A program made the translations under genes and the position numbers. A stretch of DNA of 64,000 nt from a virus: positions 106,519-170,518 of the IMG/VR virus record IMGVR_UViG_3300042695_002264. One strand, 5' to 3'. The notes under the pieces were generated by a model. That model saw nothing but the letters and a program-made list of their open reading frames with translations. It was not told the DNA's origin and did not search any database. This document shows, one piece after another, positions 1 to 8,090 of the stretch (position 1 is its first letter; every line of letters begins with the position of its first letter).

Positions 1-577
1 TTGTATGGTCTTGTTTCGGCTAGTTTCCTAACTTGATTGCGGCATTCTTCTTGAGGCCAAGAGCATAAATTAGGAACAATGGCCCATTTATCAGCTAATA
101 ATTTTCTATTATTGTCGCTTGGGGGCCAAGAGCTTGGAATATTTAAAAATGGTATTTCTAAATCATAATAATACGCAATATTTGCTTCATTTAATCTAAA
201 TAAAAAATCCATATCTTCTTGACCGCCGCCGACAAATCTTTCATCAAAAAACCCTACCCTTCTTATAGTTTCTTTATGTATGCCAAAAAAACCAAGAGCA
301 TATAGGCCAACCAGCCCATAGCCAGATCTAAGTAATTGAATTATTTTATAAAAACTTTTGGATGATTCTGGTCTAGCCTTATCCGATAAGAATATGCAAT
401 ATTCTGATTTAGAGCTTAAAATAGATTGATTCATCATCTCGGAATAACTTTTGGGGTTATTTGGAGTAAATAAATCAAAATTTATATCAGGGGTTGAGCG
501 TATTAATTCGTCCGCCAAATGTTGCCTATTGGAGTTAATTGTGCAAGAAAATAAAGTCTCGTTAAAAAAATTATTCA
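1..577 (-). CDS. GT-A (GT2/GT7-like) glycosyltransferase, C-terminus cut by window edge
   Basis: The reading frame opens with ATG at 577 and runs off the left edge without a stop, giving about 192 residues. It begins MNNFFNETLFSC. Near residue 115 it has FFDERFVGGGQEDMDFLFRL-like sequence; the G-G-x-E-D pattern is typical of the acceptor/metal site of GT2 and GT7-type glycosyltransferases. The start overlaps the stop of the methyltransferase upstream (ATGAATAA), so the two are translationally coupled and belong to one leftward operon. Donor and acceptor sugars cannot be read from the sequence. The call rests on the E-D motif and on the surrounding glycosyltransferase genes. Confidence 0.7.
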
Positions 578-1785
578 TAAACTTTTATTTCTGGTAATGG
601 AATGATCCATTTGCCATTAAAATTTTTATTTCTTTTTATTATTTCATCAATAAAAGTATACGCAAAGCATAGGATATAGTCTGGCGGATCTGTATTTAAA
701 ATTTCAGAATTTACTATTGGTATATGATTATTTGGAGTAAAACATCCAACTTTTAAAGGCGCATCATCAATAATTAGTGGTATCTCAGACTTATTTATAT
801 TATAAAATGCCATAAGTGTATTTGCTTGGCCAGAAGCTCCATATCCATAAATTTTTTTATTTTCACTTTTGAGTCTAGATATCAAAGATTTAAGTTCAGC
901 GCCAAGAGACTTTACATTATCAGAATAATCAAGATATGTATTGATATCATAAAGTTTTAAATCAATCTCCTCTTTTTCTAAAGATGATACGCTATCTTTA
1001 ATTTCGTATGCTCCATTATGGCAAATATAATAGCGTACAGATCCGCCGTGTATGTCAATATGTTTAACATCGAATATTGATAAATCAAACTGATCCATTA
1101 AATATTTCATAGCTTTAAGGCTATAATAATACATATGCTCATGATATATGAAAGGAAATTGAAAATTTTTAATAATATTTCCAAGCCAATGTACCTCTAT
1201 AATCGCTACCCCTTCGCTAGATAATAATTTTTTAATTCCAAAAGTAACATCTTTAATATTTTCGATATGGGCAAAGCAGTTGCTGGCGCTTATAATATCT
1301 GCCGTTCCATGTTCAGAACTTATTTTATCTGCAAGGCTACTATTAAAGCATGTGTTATACAGTATAGTACCATCTGGTTGAAAGTTTTTTGCAACATTGC
1401 TTGGGTCTACGCCAATAATTTTTTCATACTGTGTGCCTATCAGATTGCCAAGCATAGAAAAATCATTGCAACCAATTTCAACTATATTTTTATTATTTTT
1501 TGCTGACTTATATTCATTTGCCATTTCACCAAAATGAATTTTAAGAGTATTTATTGATCCTGTTTTGTAGAAATAATCGCTAAATAAAACTTCTGGAGAA
1601 ATTACTTCATTCACTTGGACTAAAGAGCTTTCTGGGCAAAAAGAGACTGTTAGCGGATATTTAGATTCTGTTTTACATGACCCTTCATCTTTTAAAAATC
1701 CACCAGCCAATGCCGTATCGAAAGAAAAAAATGTTATTAAATTTTTTGATTCAGAAATTCTGCAATGATTATATTTTTTATACAT
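571..1785 (-). CDS. SAM-dependent C-methyltransferase, sugar type
   Basis: 404 residues with the layout of the NovU/TylC-type sugar C-methyltransferases. An N-terminal region (about 1-75) resembles their zinc-binding domain. The SAM-binding Rossmann motif IVEIGCNDFS lies at 101-110, followed by a GVDPS acidic loop. The C-terminal domain carries YGYGASGQANT near 315, which corresponds to the YGAxxxGNT motif of the family. Such enzymes methylate a nucleotide-linked keto-deoxy-sugar. In this copy each expected C-x2-C pair of the N-terminal domain keeps only its first cysteine (CRIS near 8, FCPES near 50), so zinc binding may be lost. It overlaps both neighbours by a few bases, inside the glycosyltransferase operon. 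Family call is firm, substrate unknown. Confidence 0.8.
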   Translation of the reverse strand: MYKKYNHCRISESKNLITFFSFDTALAGGFLKDEGSCKTESKYPLTVSFCPESSLVQVNEVISPEVLFSDYFYKTGSINTLKIHFGEMANEYKSAKNNKNIVEIGCNDFSMLGNLIGTQYEKIIGVDPSNVAKNFQPDGTILYNTCFNSSLADKISSEHGTADIISASNCFAHIENIKDVTFGIKKLLSSEGVAIIEVHWLGNIIKNFQFPFIYHEHMYYYSLKAMKYLMDQFDLSIFDVKHIDIHGGSVRYYICHNGAYEIKDSVSSLEKEEIDLKLYDINTYLDYSDNVKSLGAELKSLISRLKSENKKIYGYGASGQANTLMAFYNINKSEIPLIIDDAPLKVGCFTPNNHIPIVNSEILNTDPPDYILCFAYTFIDEIIKRNKNFNGKWIIPLPEIKVYE

Positions 1786-2578
1786 AGGATCCTAGTGATA
1801 TTTTTTGTCTAAATTGTTGAATTGAAATTCCTGCTTTTAACTGAAAGTTTTCTAAATTATTTTCATTTTTAAGTTCTTGTGGAAGCCTCTTCATTGAAGC
1901 AGAAGATGTGTGAAAAACAAAGGATTTATTTGAGCAAATATGTTTAAAGTTAAATCCGTGCAATTTCCATAGGTTGTAGGCAAACATATCATCGCGTCCG
2001 TACCCGCTACGAAAAGTCATATCCCATTCTCCAGAATATCCACCAATAGAGAGATAATCTTTGGATTTTACGCATATTGGGTGACAATATGATATGATCA
2101 TTTTGTCTTGATTGTAAAGATTGTTACTCCATTTGCCAATGAATACGTTGTAGGTTTCAATAGAAATTTCTGATTTTAAATCTGTATCCACAACAACGCA
2201 TGGGTTATTGCTGTAAAAATTTTCCACAAGCATACATGAAGATGATGCTGGGTAATTTTTTTCTATAATTTGAATCAGATCATCTGCAAAATCTAGACAA
2301 AAAAGCATATCATCATTGGTGTTTAAAAAATATTCAGAATTCTCTATAAATGGCTTTAAATAATCTATTGCCAATACGCCTCTGTTTTCTGGAACAGCAA
2401 CGAATGGTATTTTCAAATTTAAAAGAAAATCTATCGACTCTATATCGGCCTCATTTAAAACAACAGCAATCCCGTCTTTGCTAAAATCAAGGCTTTGCAT
2501 TATTGAAAAAATACAACCCTTTAAAAGATTTGGGTTATTCCAAGAGCATAATCCAACTAATAATCTTTTTTTATGCAT
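1778..2578 (-). CDS. GT2-like glycosyltransferase
   Basis: 266 residues from the ATG at 2578. A longer frame from 2647 exists but would overlap the upstream gene by 77 nt; the ATG at 2578 gives the ATGCATAA stop/start overlap seen throughout this operon, so I chose it. The protein starts with a Rossmann-like strand (MHKKRLLVGLCSWNN), shows PENRGVLAIDY near 63-73 and NTNDDML at 86-92 (DxD-like metal site), and has GYGRDDMF in the C-terminal half. This is the usual GT-A order of nucleotide-binding strand, DxD and late acidic pair. It presumably transfers a sugar from a nucleotide donor in the cytoplasm; the acceptor is unknown. Confidence 0.72.
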   Translation of the reverse strand: MHKKRLLVGLCSWNNPNLLKGCIFSIMQSLDFSKDGIAVVLNEADIESIDFLLNLKIPFVAVPENRGVLAIDYLKPFIENSEYFLNTNDDMLFCLDFADDLIQIIEKNYPASSSCMLVENFYSNNPCVVVDTDLKSEISIETYNVFIGKWSNNLYNQDKMIISYCHPICVKSKDYLSIGGYSGEWDMTFRSGYGRDDMFAYNLWKLHGFNFKHICSNKSFVFHTSSASMKRLPQELKNENNLENFQLKAGISIQQFRQKISLGSYV

Positions 2579-3329
2579 ATGTATCATTGTATATTGTTGG
2601 CGGCAATTGGCCAGATTTTTTATAAAAATCTTTATTAATTTCAACACAATTTTTTAAAGGATTCCAATTGTAAGAGCATGCGCCAAAATGTGCCTCTTGG
2701 TATTCTATTTTATTCTTGCTTCTCTCATTATTAAGCCAAGTCATATGTTTTACATGAATATTATTTTTAGGAATAATTATGCTAGAAAGCTGCTTATAAT
2801 CTACAGGCGCTCCATCTTTATTGCTATATAAAATATCATTATCCCAATAAAATTTATCAATAGTATAATTTTGATATGTTTTTTTGAATAATCTCGGCGG
2901 ACAAAAACCATCTATCCAAGATTTTTCATCAAATATATAATTTTTAAAATTAATTTTGGCCCAAGCAACCCAGCTAAAATCATCTCCATTTATAAAGTTT
3001 AGTAAACTTTCTATTTCTTTTTCTGTATAAAACTCATCTATATCTAAAATAAGAAACGTATCAGTGTTTGTATTTTGTTTTAAAAATTCCAATGGAACAT
3101 TTCTAGCATTATGTTCGTTTACAATATTTTCATTATTATGAAATATATGACTATCTGGAATAAACTTGCTAAGCTCGTCTAGGCACGGTTTATTGTTTTG
3201 TTTTTGAAAATTTTCGAATTGAAAGCTGGCACATGCAGTTGGTATATTAAAATTCTTCCAAGGAGATAGGCATGGCTGCACATACTCTTCAAGGGCGTAA
3301 GCTGACAGTATAATGGCTAAATTTCTCAT
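2571..3329 (-). CDS. GT2-like glycosyltransferase
   Basis: 252 residues. The N-terminus (MRNLAIILSAYALEEYVQPCL) resembles a GT-A first strand with a WxxFNIPTA helix region. The key motif is LILDIDEFYTEKE at 94-106, which matches the DxDEF motif of GT2/GT92-like enzymes. Aromatic-rich segments after residue 110 (FKKTYQNYTIDKFYWDND) are also typical. The start overlaps the upstream stop as ATGA. Probably one step of a shared glycan pathway with its neighbours; specificity is not readable. Confidence 0.65.
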   Translation of the reverse strand: MRNLAIILSAYALEEYVQPCLSPWKNFNIPTACASFQFENFQKQNNKPCLDELSKFIPDSHIFHNNENIVNEHNARNVPLEFLKQNTNTDTFLILDIDEFYTEKEIESLLNFINGDDFSWVAWAKINFKNYIFDEKSWIDGFCPPRLFKKTYQNYTIDKFYWDNDILYSNKDGAPVDYKQLSSIIIPKNNIHVKHMTWLNNERSKNKIEYQEAHFGACSYNWNPLKNCVEINKDFYKKSGQLPPTIYNDTYA

Positions 3330-4117
3330 ATATCTAATCCATGTTTGAAGTATTCGTCTTTAAAATCAGACTCTTGAGTGTTTAATACAACATCTCTTCC
3401 ACTATAGCCTGACCATTCGTTTTGCCAAAAATTTTTATTAATCTCTCCTCGCCTGCTTAAATCTTGATATCCGTAGTGGATAACAAATGGTATTTGTAAT
3501 GTTTTTAGAATTTCTATTGGAGATTTATGTTTAAAGTCTGGATGATGTGTAATATTTATAGATTTGCACAAATTGCCCAGTTCGTCTATTAGCTCGCAAC
3601 CATCGCTTTTATCTTTATCAAATTTACCATCAGATCTTCTTGCAAAATTAACAATGCCTCTATGCATACCCTTTTTTCTATGGATATACCATTTTGTGCC
3701 TATATCTCTATAGTGATTTTTATCCTTATAAAGGTTAATAACGGGAATCATAAAAGCATATCCATCTAAAATTATATCTTTATTGACCTTGATAAAGTTT
3801 TTCCAAATATTTGGATCATTAATTCTTTCATCTCCGTCAAGTTGAACACATATATCATTTGAGCAATTTTGAAGGGCAATATTCTTTAGCTTTCCATCTT
3901 TAGCAAATGTTGTAGAATTTGCATCATAACTCATAAATACTTTAACTTTGCTATTGTTGTTTGCAATATTTTGTAATATGTCTTGTGTATTGTCTTCATT
4001 ATCAGGTATTGTGGCAATACAAATCTCGTCAGCTAATTGAGAAAAATTTTCTATAGCAGAATTTATATCAAACTTATTCTTTTCTATATTGAACGCTGTT
4101 GTATAAATTGATATCAT
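3326..4117 (-). CDS. GT2-like glycosyltransferase
   Basis: 263 residues from the ATG at 4117, preceded by GGGATTAATT, a possible weak ribosome site. A TTG at 4129 would lengthen it by four residues but is less likely. The N-terminus MISIYTTAFNIEKNKFD and the motif VQLDGDERI at 91-99 (D-x-D) place it in the GT-A fold. HH near LCKSINITHHPDFKHKSP and RRKGMHRGIVNF resemble acceptor-binding segments of beta-glycosyltransferases. It overlaps the next gene by ATGA. Substrate unknown. Confidence 0.7.
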   Translation of the reverse strand: MISIYTTAFNIEKNKFDINSAIENFSQLADEICIATIPDNEDNTQDILQNIANNNSKVKVFMSYDANSTTFAKDGKLKNIALQNCSNDICVQLDGDERINDPNIWKNFIKVNKDIILDGYAFMIPVINLYKDKNHYRDIGTKWYIHRKKGMHRGIVNFARRSDGKFDKDKSDGCELIDELGNLCKSINITHHPDFKHKSPIEILKTLQIPFVIHYGYQDLSRRGEINKNFWQNEWSGYSGRDVVLNTQESDFKDEYFKHGLDI

Positions 4118-4119
4118 AA

Positions 4120-4908
4120 TTAATCCCAATACTTAAAAACATGCGCTTTCCATCCTTCAGGGACTATATTATCACATTTTTTTGTAGATAAAATTTCTTT
4201 CCATTGATCTTCTGAAAATGGATAGTATGTATGTTTCATCCTGACATCTCCCGATACTATGCTAACAACCTTTGTATCAGTTCTATGCCTCCATACTGTT
4301 CCATCTTTTTCTTGGCGTACGCTCCATTTGCCACAATCTGCAAAAATAGGATAATTTTTACCATTATGGCTTATATAAATAGATTTATATTTTAAATTAT
4401 TTTCTTTTATATAATTTTGGATACACTCCTCGGTCCATTTGATTTCACTCCATGGGCCTGGACCACCAATACTCTTTGGTATTTTATTGTAGAATGATGG
4501 ACTTATAAACTGAGCCCTTTCTGAATAGTTGCCATGTCCTTGGTTACCAGCAAGATCTATATAAGCGTACCTATCGTTTTCAATAAGTTTTACCATTGAT
4601 TCAATAAAATTATCATCAATTACTGCTAATTGAAGCTGGTCTACTTGTATATAGAATGCATAATCGGCAAAGGATTGAGCAAATAGCTGTATTGTTCCTG
4701 CGCCGCAACCATTATTTCGGCTATTAACTATAAGATCATCTATTAACCCATCCTGCTTGAACTTCTCTGAATATCTCTCGGAAGATCCATTATCTAAATA
4801 TGTAATTTTATAATCAAACTTAGAATTTGATCTTATACTATTTAATAAGTTTTTGGCTTCATCTGGCCTATTATAGTCAAGTATAAGATACTCAATAACA
4901 TATTTCAT
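4120..4908 (-). CDS. GT2-like glycosyltransferase
   Basis: 262 residues. It opens with YLILDYNRPDEAKNLLNSI, then ITYLDNGSSERY and NSRNNGCGAGT (62-72), the standard GT2 order: first strand, D-N-G-S, N-x-G. The expected DxD is replaced by IQVDQLQL (about 87-94), so metal binding may be altered. PSFYNKIPKSIGGPGPW looks like an acceptor loop. It overlaps the downstream gene start (ATGA). The N-terminal half is convincing; the atypical DxD leaves open that it is inactive or uses another mechanism. Confidence 0.65.
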   Translation of the reverse strand: MKYVIEYLILDYNRPDEAKNLLNSIRSNSKFDYKITYLDNGSSERYSEKFKQDGLIDDLIVNSRNNGCGAGTIQLFAQSFADYAFYIQVDQLQLAVIDDNFIESMVKLIENDRYAYIDLAGNQGHGNYSERAQFISPSFYNKIPKSIGGPGPWSEIKWTEECIQNYIKENNLKYKSIYISHNGKNYPIFADCGKWSVRQEKDGTVWRHRTDTKVVSIVSGDVRMKHTYYPFSEDQWKEILSTKKCDNIVPEGWKAHVFKYWD

Positions 4909-5294
4909 GTAGTTATTTTTAATCCAGTTTTCTTTTCTAACTTCTTAATTCTTTCTTTTCGTTCTTTTTGAACTACTTCTGGATGTTTTGCGCCATGCCT
5001 CTTTGCGGAATAGTCTTTATAATATTTTTTTCTAATAGGATCATTAAACCCGCCACGCTTTTCGCTTAATTCCCTAGAATAGTCCTGAATATCTCCTATG
5101 GTGCCTCTCATTTTTCCAGTCTTCTCTATAAAAGAGTTTTCAGAAGAAATATTTGTATCTATAGAGGCATTTGGAGAGTAGTAAATTCTTCTTAATTTTT
5201 TTCCATTGTGATAATATTCATGAACGTCATTCATGCCCTGAACTATATCATGAACTTCGCCACTATCATCATCAATGTAAGAATATATTGGCAT
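4905..5294 (-). CDS. FmdB-like small protein without zinc ligands
   Basis: 129 residues. The opening MPIYSYIDDDSGEVHDIVQG and MNDVHEYY-NGKKLRRIYYSP follows the layout of FmdB-type zinc ribbons (MPxYEYxCxxCGHxFE...SMSDP...CPxCG..VxRV), but every cysteine position is substituted. The C-terminal half is very basic (RKKYYKDYSAKRHG, KERKERIKKLEKKTG), suggesting nucleic acid or ribosome contact. Such cysteine-less versions occur in phages and their role is not known to me. It is embedded in the glycosyltransferase operon, with TAATG coupling to the gene upstream. Confidence 0.5.
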   Translation of the reverse strand: MPIYSYIDDDSGEVHDIVQGMNDVHEYYHNGKKLRRIYYSPNASIDTNISSENSFIEKTGKMRGTIGDIQDYSRELSEKRGGFNDPIRKKYYKDYSAKRHGAKHPEVVQKERKERIKKLEKKTGLKITT

Positions 5295-5515
5295 TATTTA
5301 TAGTCTTTGCTATTTCTTATAATTTCACACTTTGGGGTAACTCTTCTCCAAGAGCCATCTGGCATAATTTTATAAGATCTATCAGAGTGTTTAATAAGAT
5401 TTCCAGAGTTTTCTTTTAAGAAATCATTTCTAGTATGTTCAGCAAGTTTCTGCTTTAACTCCTCTTTATGCTTATTGTATTTTTGAATTTCTTTATTTTT
5501 ACTTTTTGATCCCAT
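5294..5515 (-). CDS. Small basic protein, function unknown
   Basis: 73 residues, rich in Lys and Arg, starting MGSKSKNKEIQKYNKHKEELKQ and predicted largely helical. It contains SYKIMPDGSWRRVTPK, a pattern I associate with uncharacterised small phage proteins. Two bases separate it from the upstream GT4 gene, and it is coupled to the FmdB-like gene downstream. I do not recognise a function. Confidence 0.5.
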   Translation of the reverse strand: MGSKSKNKEIQKYNKHKEELKQKLAEHTRNDFLKENSGNLIKHSDRSYKIMPDGSWRRVTPKCEIIRNSKDYK

Positions 5516-5516
5516 A

Positions 5517-6593
5517 TTATTTTATACTTTCTAGTATTTGACTGGTAGTTTTTTCCCAAGTAAATTCTTCTTGGAGTTTTAGCCCATTTTCATTTACAGG
5601 ATTAGATTTTACCTTTTCGATTGCTGCATCACATGCGTCAATAAATTCACTTGATGAAAAATCAAAAATATTACCTTGATTAAATGGCTGACCCTCTCTA
5701 AAGAAAATATTATCATATGCTGGAATTTTACCATTTGGAGTTACGCAAACAGAATTTTCTTCGTTCATCCAATCTTTATATCCATGAGCTTTTAGCCCAA
5801 CGCAATGCTTTCCAAGAGCAACAGAAGTGAATTCTGGTAACCCCCATGTTTCACCACCAGACATAGCAATTATAATGTGATTTGCATTTAAAAATTTATT
5901 ATAATCCGCGTTGTTGGGCATCCATGGCAGAAAATTGATATTAAAATAACTTTTACCCTCTAATGCCTGAGATATCATTGCGCTTTGATCTTCTGGCTTC
6001 AAGAAATTATTAAAAATGGCACAATTTAAATAAACATCATGCCTATTTCCATATTTTTTTGCCCATGCATTTAAAATTTTGAGGTGATGCTTTCTTTTTT
6101 CTAGTTTTCCAGCCAGACCAAAGCATATTCGATTGTCAGGATAGTTAATATTTTCAATTTTAAATGTATTTGAATCAAAACCAAGGGGTATGGCCTTACA
6201 ATTAATATCAAAATTAGAAAAAAGATTTGCGTAATGCTTTGATGGGACAAATACCATTTCTTGATTTTTCAAAATATTAAGCTCACGCGCAGTTGGGCTA
6301 TCCAACTCATAAAAAGTATAGAGATATTGTTTTTCTGAAACACTTTCTAGACTTCCGGTAATATGCCATAATTTTAGAACAGGATTCTTTTTAGAATGGG
6401 TTTCTTCTGATTTAATAGAGTTTGAAACAATCCAATTCACAAAATCATTTTCTGATTCAAGCATCGAATGATCAGGTTGACCTATATGAAATATAGATGG
6501 GTTTATTTGCTTTTTAAAAATCTCTCTAGCAATATTATTTGAACATTGACCCAAGCTAGTCTGATTGAATGGAAAATTTATAGCGAATTTCAT
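5517..6593 (-). CDS. GT4-family (GT-B fold) glycosyltransferase
   Basis: 358 residues. The N-terminal domain starts MKFAINFPFNQTSLGQCSNN, matching the glycine-rich acceptor loop of GT4 enzymes. LGFDSNTFK, then CFGLAGKLEKRKH and the motif GGETWGLPEFTSVALGK (about 243-260) give the donor-binding C-terminal domain with the E-x7-E retaining-transferase motif. It is the first gene of the leftward operon after the terminator at 6622-6656, so it probably has its own promoter in 6594-6621, although no clear box is visible. Likely transfers a sugar in the cytoplasm; substrate unknown. Confidence 0.8.
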   Translation of the reverse strand: MKFAINFPFNQTSLGQCSNNIAREIFKKQINPSIFHIGQPDHSMLESENDFVNWIVSNSIKSEETHSKKNPVLKLWHITGSLESVSEKQYLYTFYELDSPTARELNILKNQEMVFVPSKHYANLFSNFDINCKAIPLGFDSNTFKIENINYPDNRICFGLAGKLEKRKHHLKILNAWAKKYGNRHDVYLNCAIFNNFLKPEDQSAMISQALEGKSYFNINFLPWMPNNADYNKFLNANHIIIAMSGGETWGLPEFTSVALGKHCVGLKAHGYKDWMNEENSVCVTPNGKIPAYDNIFFREGQPFNQGNIFDFSSSEFIDACDAAIEKVKSNPVNENGLKLQEEFTWEKTTSQILESIK

Positions 6594-6621
6594 AAACGAT
6601 AATATTTAAATGATTTGAAAA

Positions 6622-6656
6622 ATCTAAAAAATAAAAGCCCAATTTTAGGTTGGGCT
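6622..6656 (-). terminator. Rho-independent terminator after the SSB-like gene
   Basis: Stem AGCCCAA (6636-6642) pairs with TTGGGCT (6650-6656) around a 7-nt loop. Read leftwards it is followed by TTTTATTTTTTAG. It separates the SSB/sigma unit from the glycosyltransferase operon. Confidence 0.75.
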
Positions 6657-6682
6657 CTTATTTGATTTATAGATAGTTAGAA

Positions 6683-6973
6683 TTAAAACGGAATATCGTC
6701 TTGATTATCTACCTCTTGAGAACTCTCTGACTGTTGTGGCTTTTTAGCCTTCGATTCAGGTTTAAGATCCTCCGATAGGTCGGAGAGTGTCAATCGGTAA
6801 TCAGGCTGGTTTGGCTTTGTCTTATTATTTTTAAAAATAAAAGCAGTATATTCGCCAGAACCAATCTTTACCTTTCCCGAAAGGAATTGTTTTCCATTTT
6901 TTTCTTTTTTCCAGAAGGCACCAACATCTGTTAGATCTGATGCATTATTACTTTTTTGCTTTGTATCGCTCAT
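6683..6973 (-). CDS. SSB-like / DUF736-like protein with acidic DDIPF tail
   Basis: 96 residues. The core GAFWKKEKNGKQFLSGKV, then YTAFIFKNNK and QPDYRLTLSD, resembles DUF736-type small beta proteins (G-x-F-K-K...G-x-G...NP-DYR). The tail QEVDNQDDIPF at 86-96 is the hallmark of bacterial SSB C-termini, which recruit replication and repair partners. The whole protein is shorter than classical SSB (about 150-180 aa). I infer a minimal ssDNA-binding or SSB-interactome decoy protein. It lies 5 nt after the sigma-like gene and is followed by a terminator. Confidence 0.55.
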   Translation of the reverse strand: MSDTKQKSNNASDLTDVGAFWKKEKNGKQFLSGKVKIGSGEYTAFIFKNNKTKPNQPDYRLTLSDLSEDLKPESKAKKPQQSESSQEVDNQDDIPF

Positions 6974-6978
6974 AGTTT

Positions 6979-7578
6979 TTATACTATATCTAGATTTGAT
7001 GTAGATTTCAATTTATTTTTCAAAAATGAAATAAATTTGTCATGCCAGTTTACAACTGTCTGTGTAGAAACCCCAAAATGATCAGCTATTTCTTTGAAGG
7101 TTTTTACTTTATTGCCTTCAGTAAAATATCTCATTTTTATTACTTCCTTTGCTGTTTCGTCTGATGACATGCTGATTATATTTTTAATATGTGATAGTAT
7201 ATCATTATCTTTTGCCTGATATGAGGCCTCTTCATTAGAGTACTGATCAGCCAAATATTTTAAAACATCGCTGTCCATTGTTGATTCTTTTTTGTACTGA
7301 TTGCATGCATTGAGACATGCATAAGTTACAATATTACCAAGCCAAGTTGAAAACTTCGCGCCAAATGATGGATCGAATGTTTTAGCTGCTTGATAAATAA
7401 GCGAATCTTTTTGCTCCTCAACGTCTTTTGCAATAGTTGAAGTGTTATTATGAAAATACTTGTTATATATTTTGTAACATATTCCAGAATGCCTATCAAT
7501 AAGGATTGACAGTGCGTCCTGACTTGCTTGATTCCTTACCATGTCGGCCAGATCGTTATCTTGTAGTTTATTAATCAT
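6979..7578 (-). CDS. Phage sigma-70-like factor (regions 2 and 4)
   Basis: 199 residues from the ATG at 7578. Residues about 20-110 look like sigma region 2 (ALSILIDRHSGICYKIYNKYF, then FDPSFGAKFSTWLGNIVTYAC, the 'F-S-T-W' of regions 2.3/2.4). Residues about 145-190 look like region 4 with a helix-turn-helix (VIKMRYF...TFKEIADHFGVSTQTVVNWHDKF). An in-frame ATG at 7626 exists, but that extension would be encoded by two strong hairpins, so I prefer 7578. It probably directs RNA polymerase to phage promoters. A second sigma-like protein is encoded at 46438-47121. Confidence 0.68.
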   Translation of the reverse strand: MINKLQDNDLADMVRNQASQDALSILIDRHSGICYKIYNKYFHNNTSTIAKDVEEQKDSLIYQAAKTFDPSFGAKFSTWLGNIVTYACLNACNQYKKESTMDSDVLKYLADQYSNEEASYQAKDNDILSHIKNIISMSSDETAKEVIKMRYFTEGNKVKTFKEIADHFGVSTQTVVNWHDKFISFLKNKLKSTSNLDIV

Positions 7579-7590
7579 AATGAATTTTAT

Positions 7591-7624
7591 AAAAACGCCT
7601 AGCGTTTTTGCGGCCTTTGGCCGC
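7591..7624 (-). promoter_or_regulatory. Twin hairpins in the leader of the sigma-like gene
   Basis: Two abutting perfect stems: AAAAACGC/GCGTTTTT (7591-7609, 3-nt loop) and GCGGCC/GGCCGC (7610-7624, loop TTT). Read leftwards, the first stem ends in a T-run followed by ATAAAA, like a terminator or attenuator just before the ATG at 7578. Read rightwards, the second is followed by ATTTATTTTTTT. A role as attenuator or insulator in this divergent region is inference. Confidence 0.45.
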
Positions 7625-7661
7625 ATTTATTTTTTTGTTCTAACATAAATTAATATTTAAC

Positions 7662-8084
7662 ATGTTTTGTTTGAAAAAGCAATATATTTTTTTATTATCT
7701 GTCATGGATATCTACTCAATACTCCTTATTTCAATAACAATATCAATGATTCTTTACTATGTGTATGAGACGAATGTTTTGTGGGAATATTTAAATAAAA
7801 TTTCTGATTTATTAAATTTTAATGGATCTAATAAGATTTTTTGCGGCATACTTTTGGTTAAGGCATATCCTAGCAGTGAAGAGCCAAACTATTTACAGTT
7901 TATTAATAAAATATATAATACTTTTACAACAAGACTACTATCGTGCCCAATATGTTTAGGATTTTGGATATGTCTAATCGCTGGTGTATTATCTGATATT
8001 ATTTTAGTGCCAACCTTTGCTTTTATTTCTCTAACAATGTATTACTTTATAAAAATTTTGACAAAACTATCTGCAAAAATATAA
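7662..8084 (+). CDS. Integral membrane protein with CPICLGFW motif (DUF1360-like)
   Basis: 140 residues. Hydrophobic stretches lie near residues 8-36 and 100-133. The motif LLSCPICLGFWICLIAGVL (about 93-111) matches the C-P-x-C-L-G-F-W signature of DUF1360-type membrane proteins found in phages and Firmicutes. A shorter start at ATG 7704 is possible and would still keep one N-terminal membrane segment. No function is established for this family; it is not clearly a holin. First gene of a rightward operon. Confidence 0.5.
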   Translation: MFCLKKQYIFLLSVMDIYSILLISITISMILYYVYETNVLWEYLNKISDLLNFNGSNKIFCGILLVKAYPSSEEPNYLQFINKIYNTFTTRLLSCPICLGFWICLIAGVLSDIILVPTFAFISLTMYYFIKILTKLSAKI

Positions 8085-8090
8085 TCCCTT

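Noticed and set aside
2579-2647. Longer start for the 1778-2578 glycosyltransferase
   Set aside because: It would overlap the upstream gene by 77 nt; the ATG at 2578 keeps the operon's standard stop/start overlap and starts at the first conserved strand.
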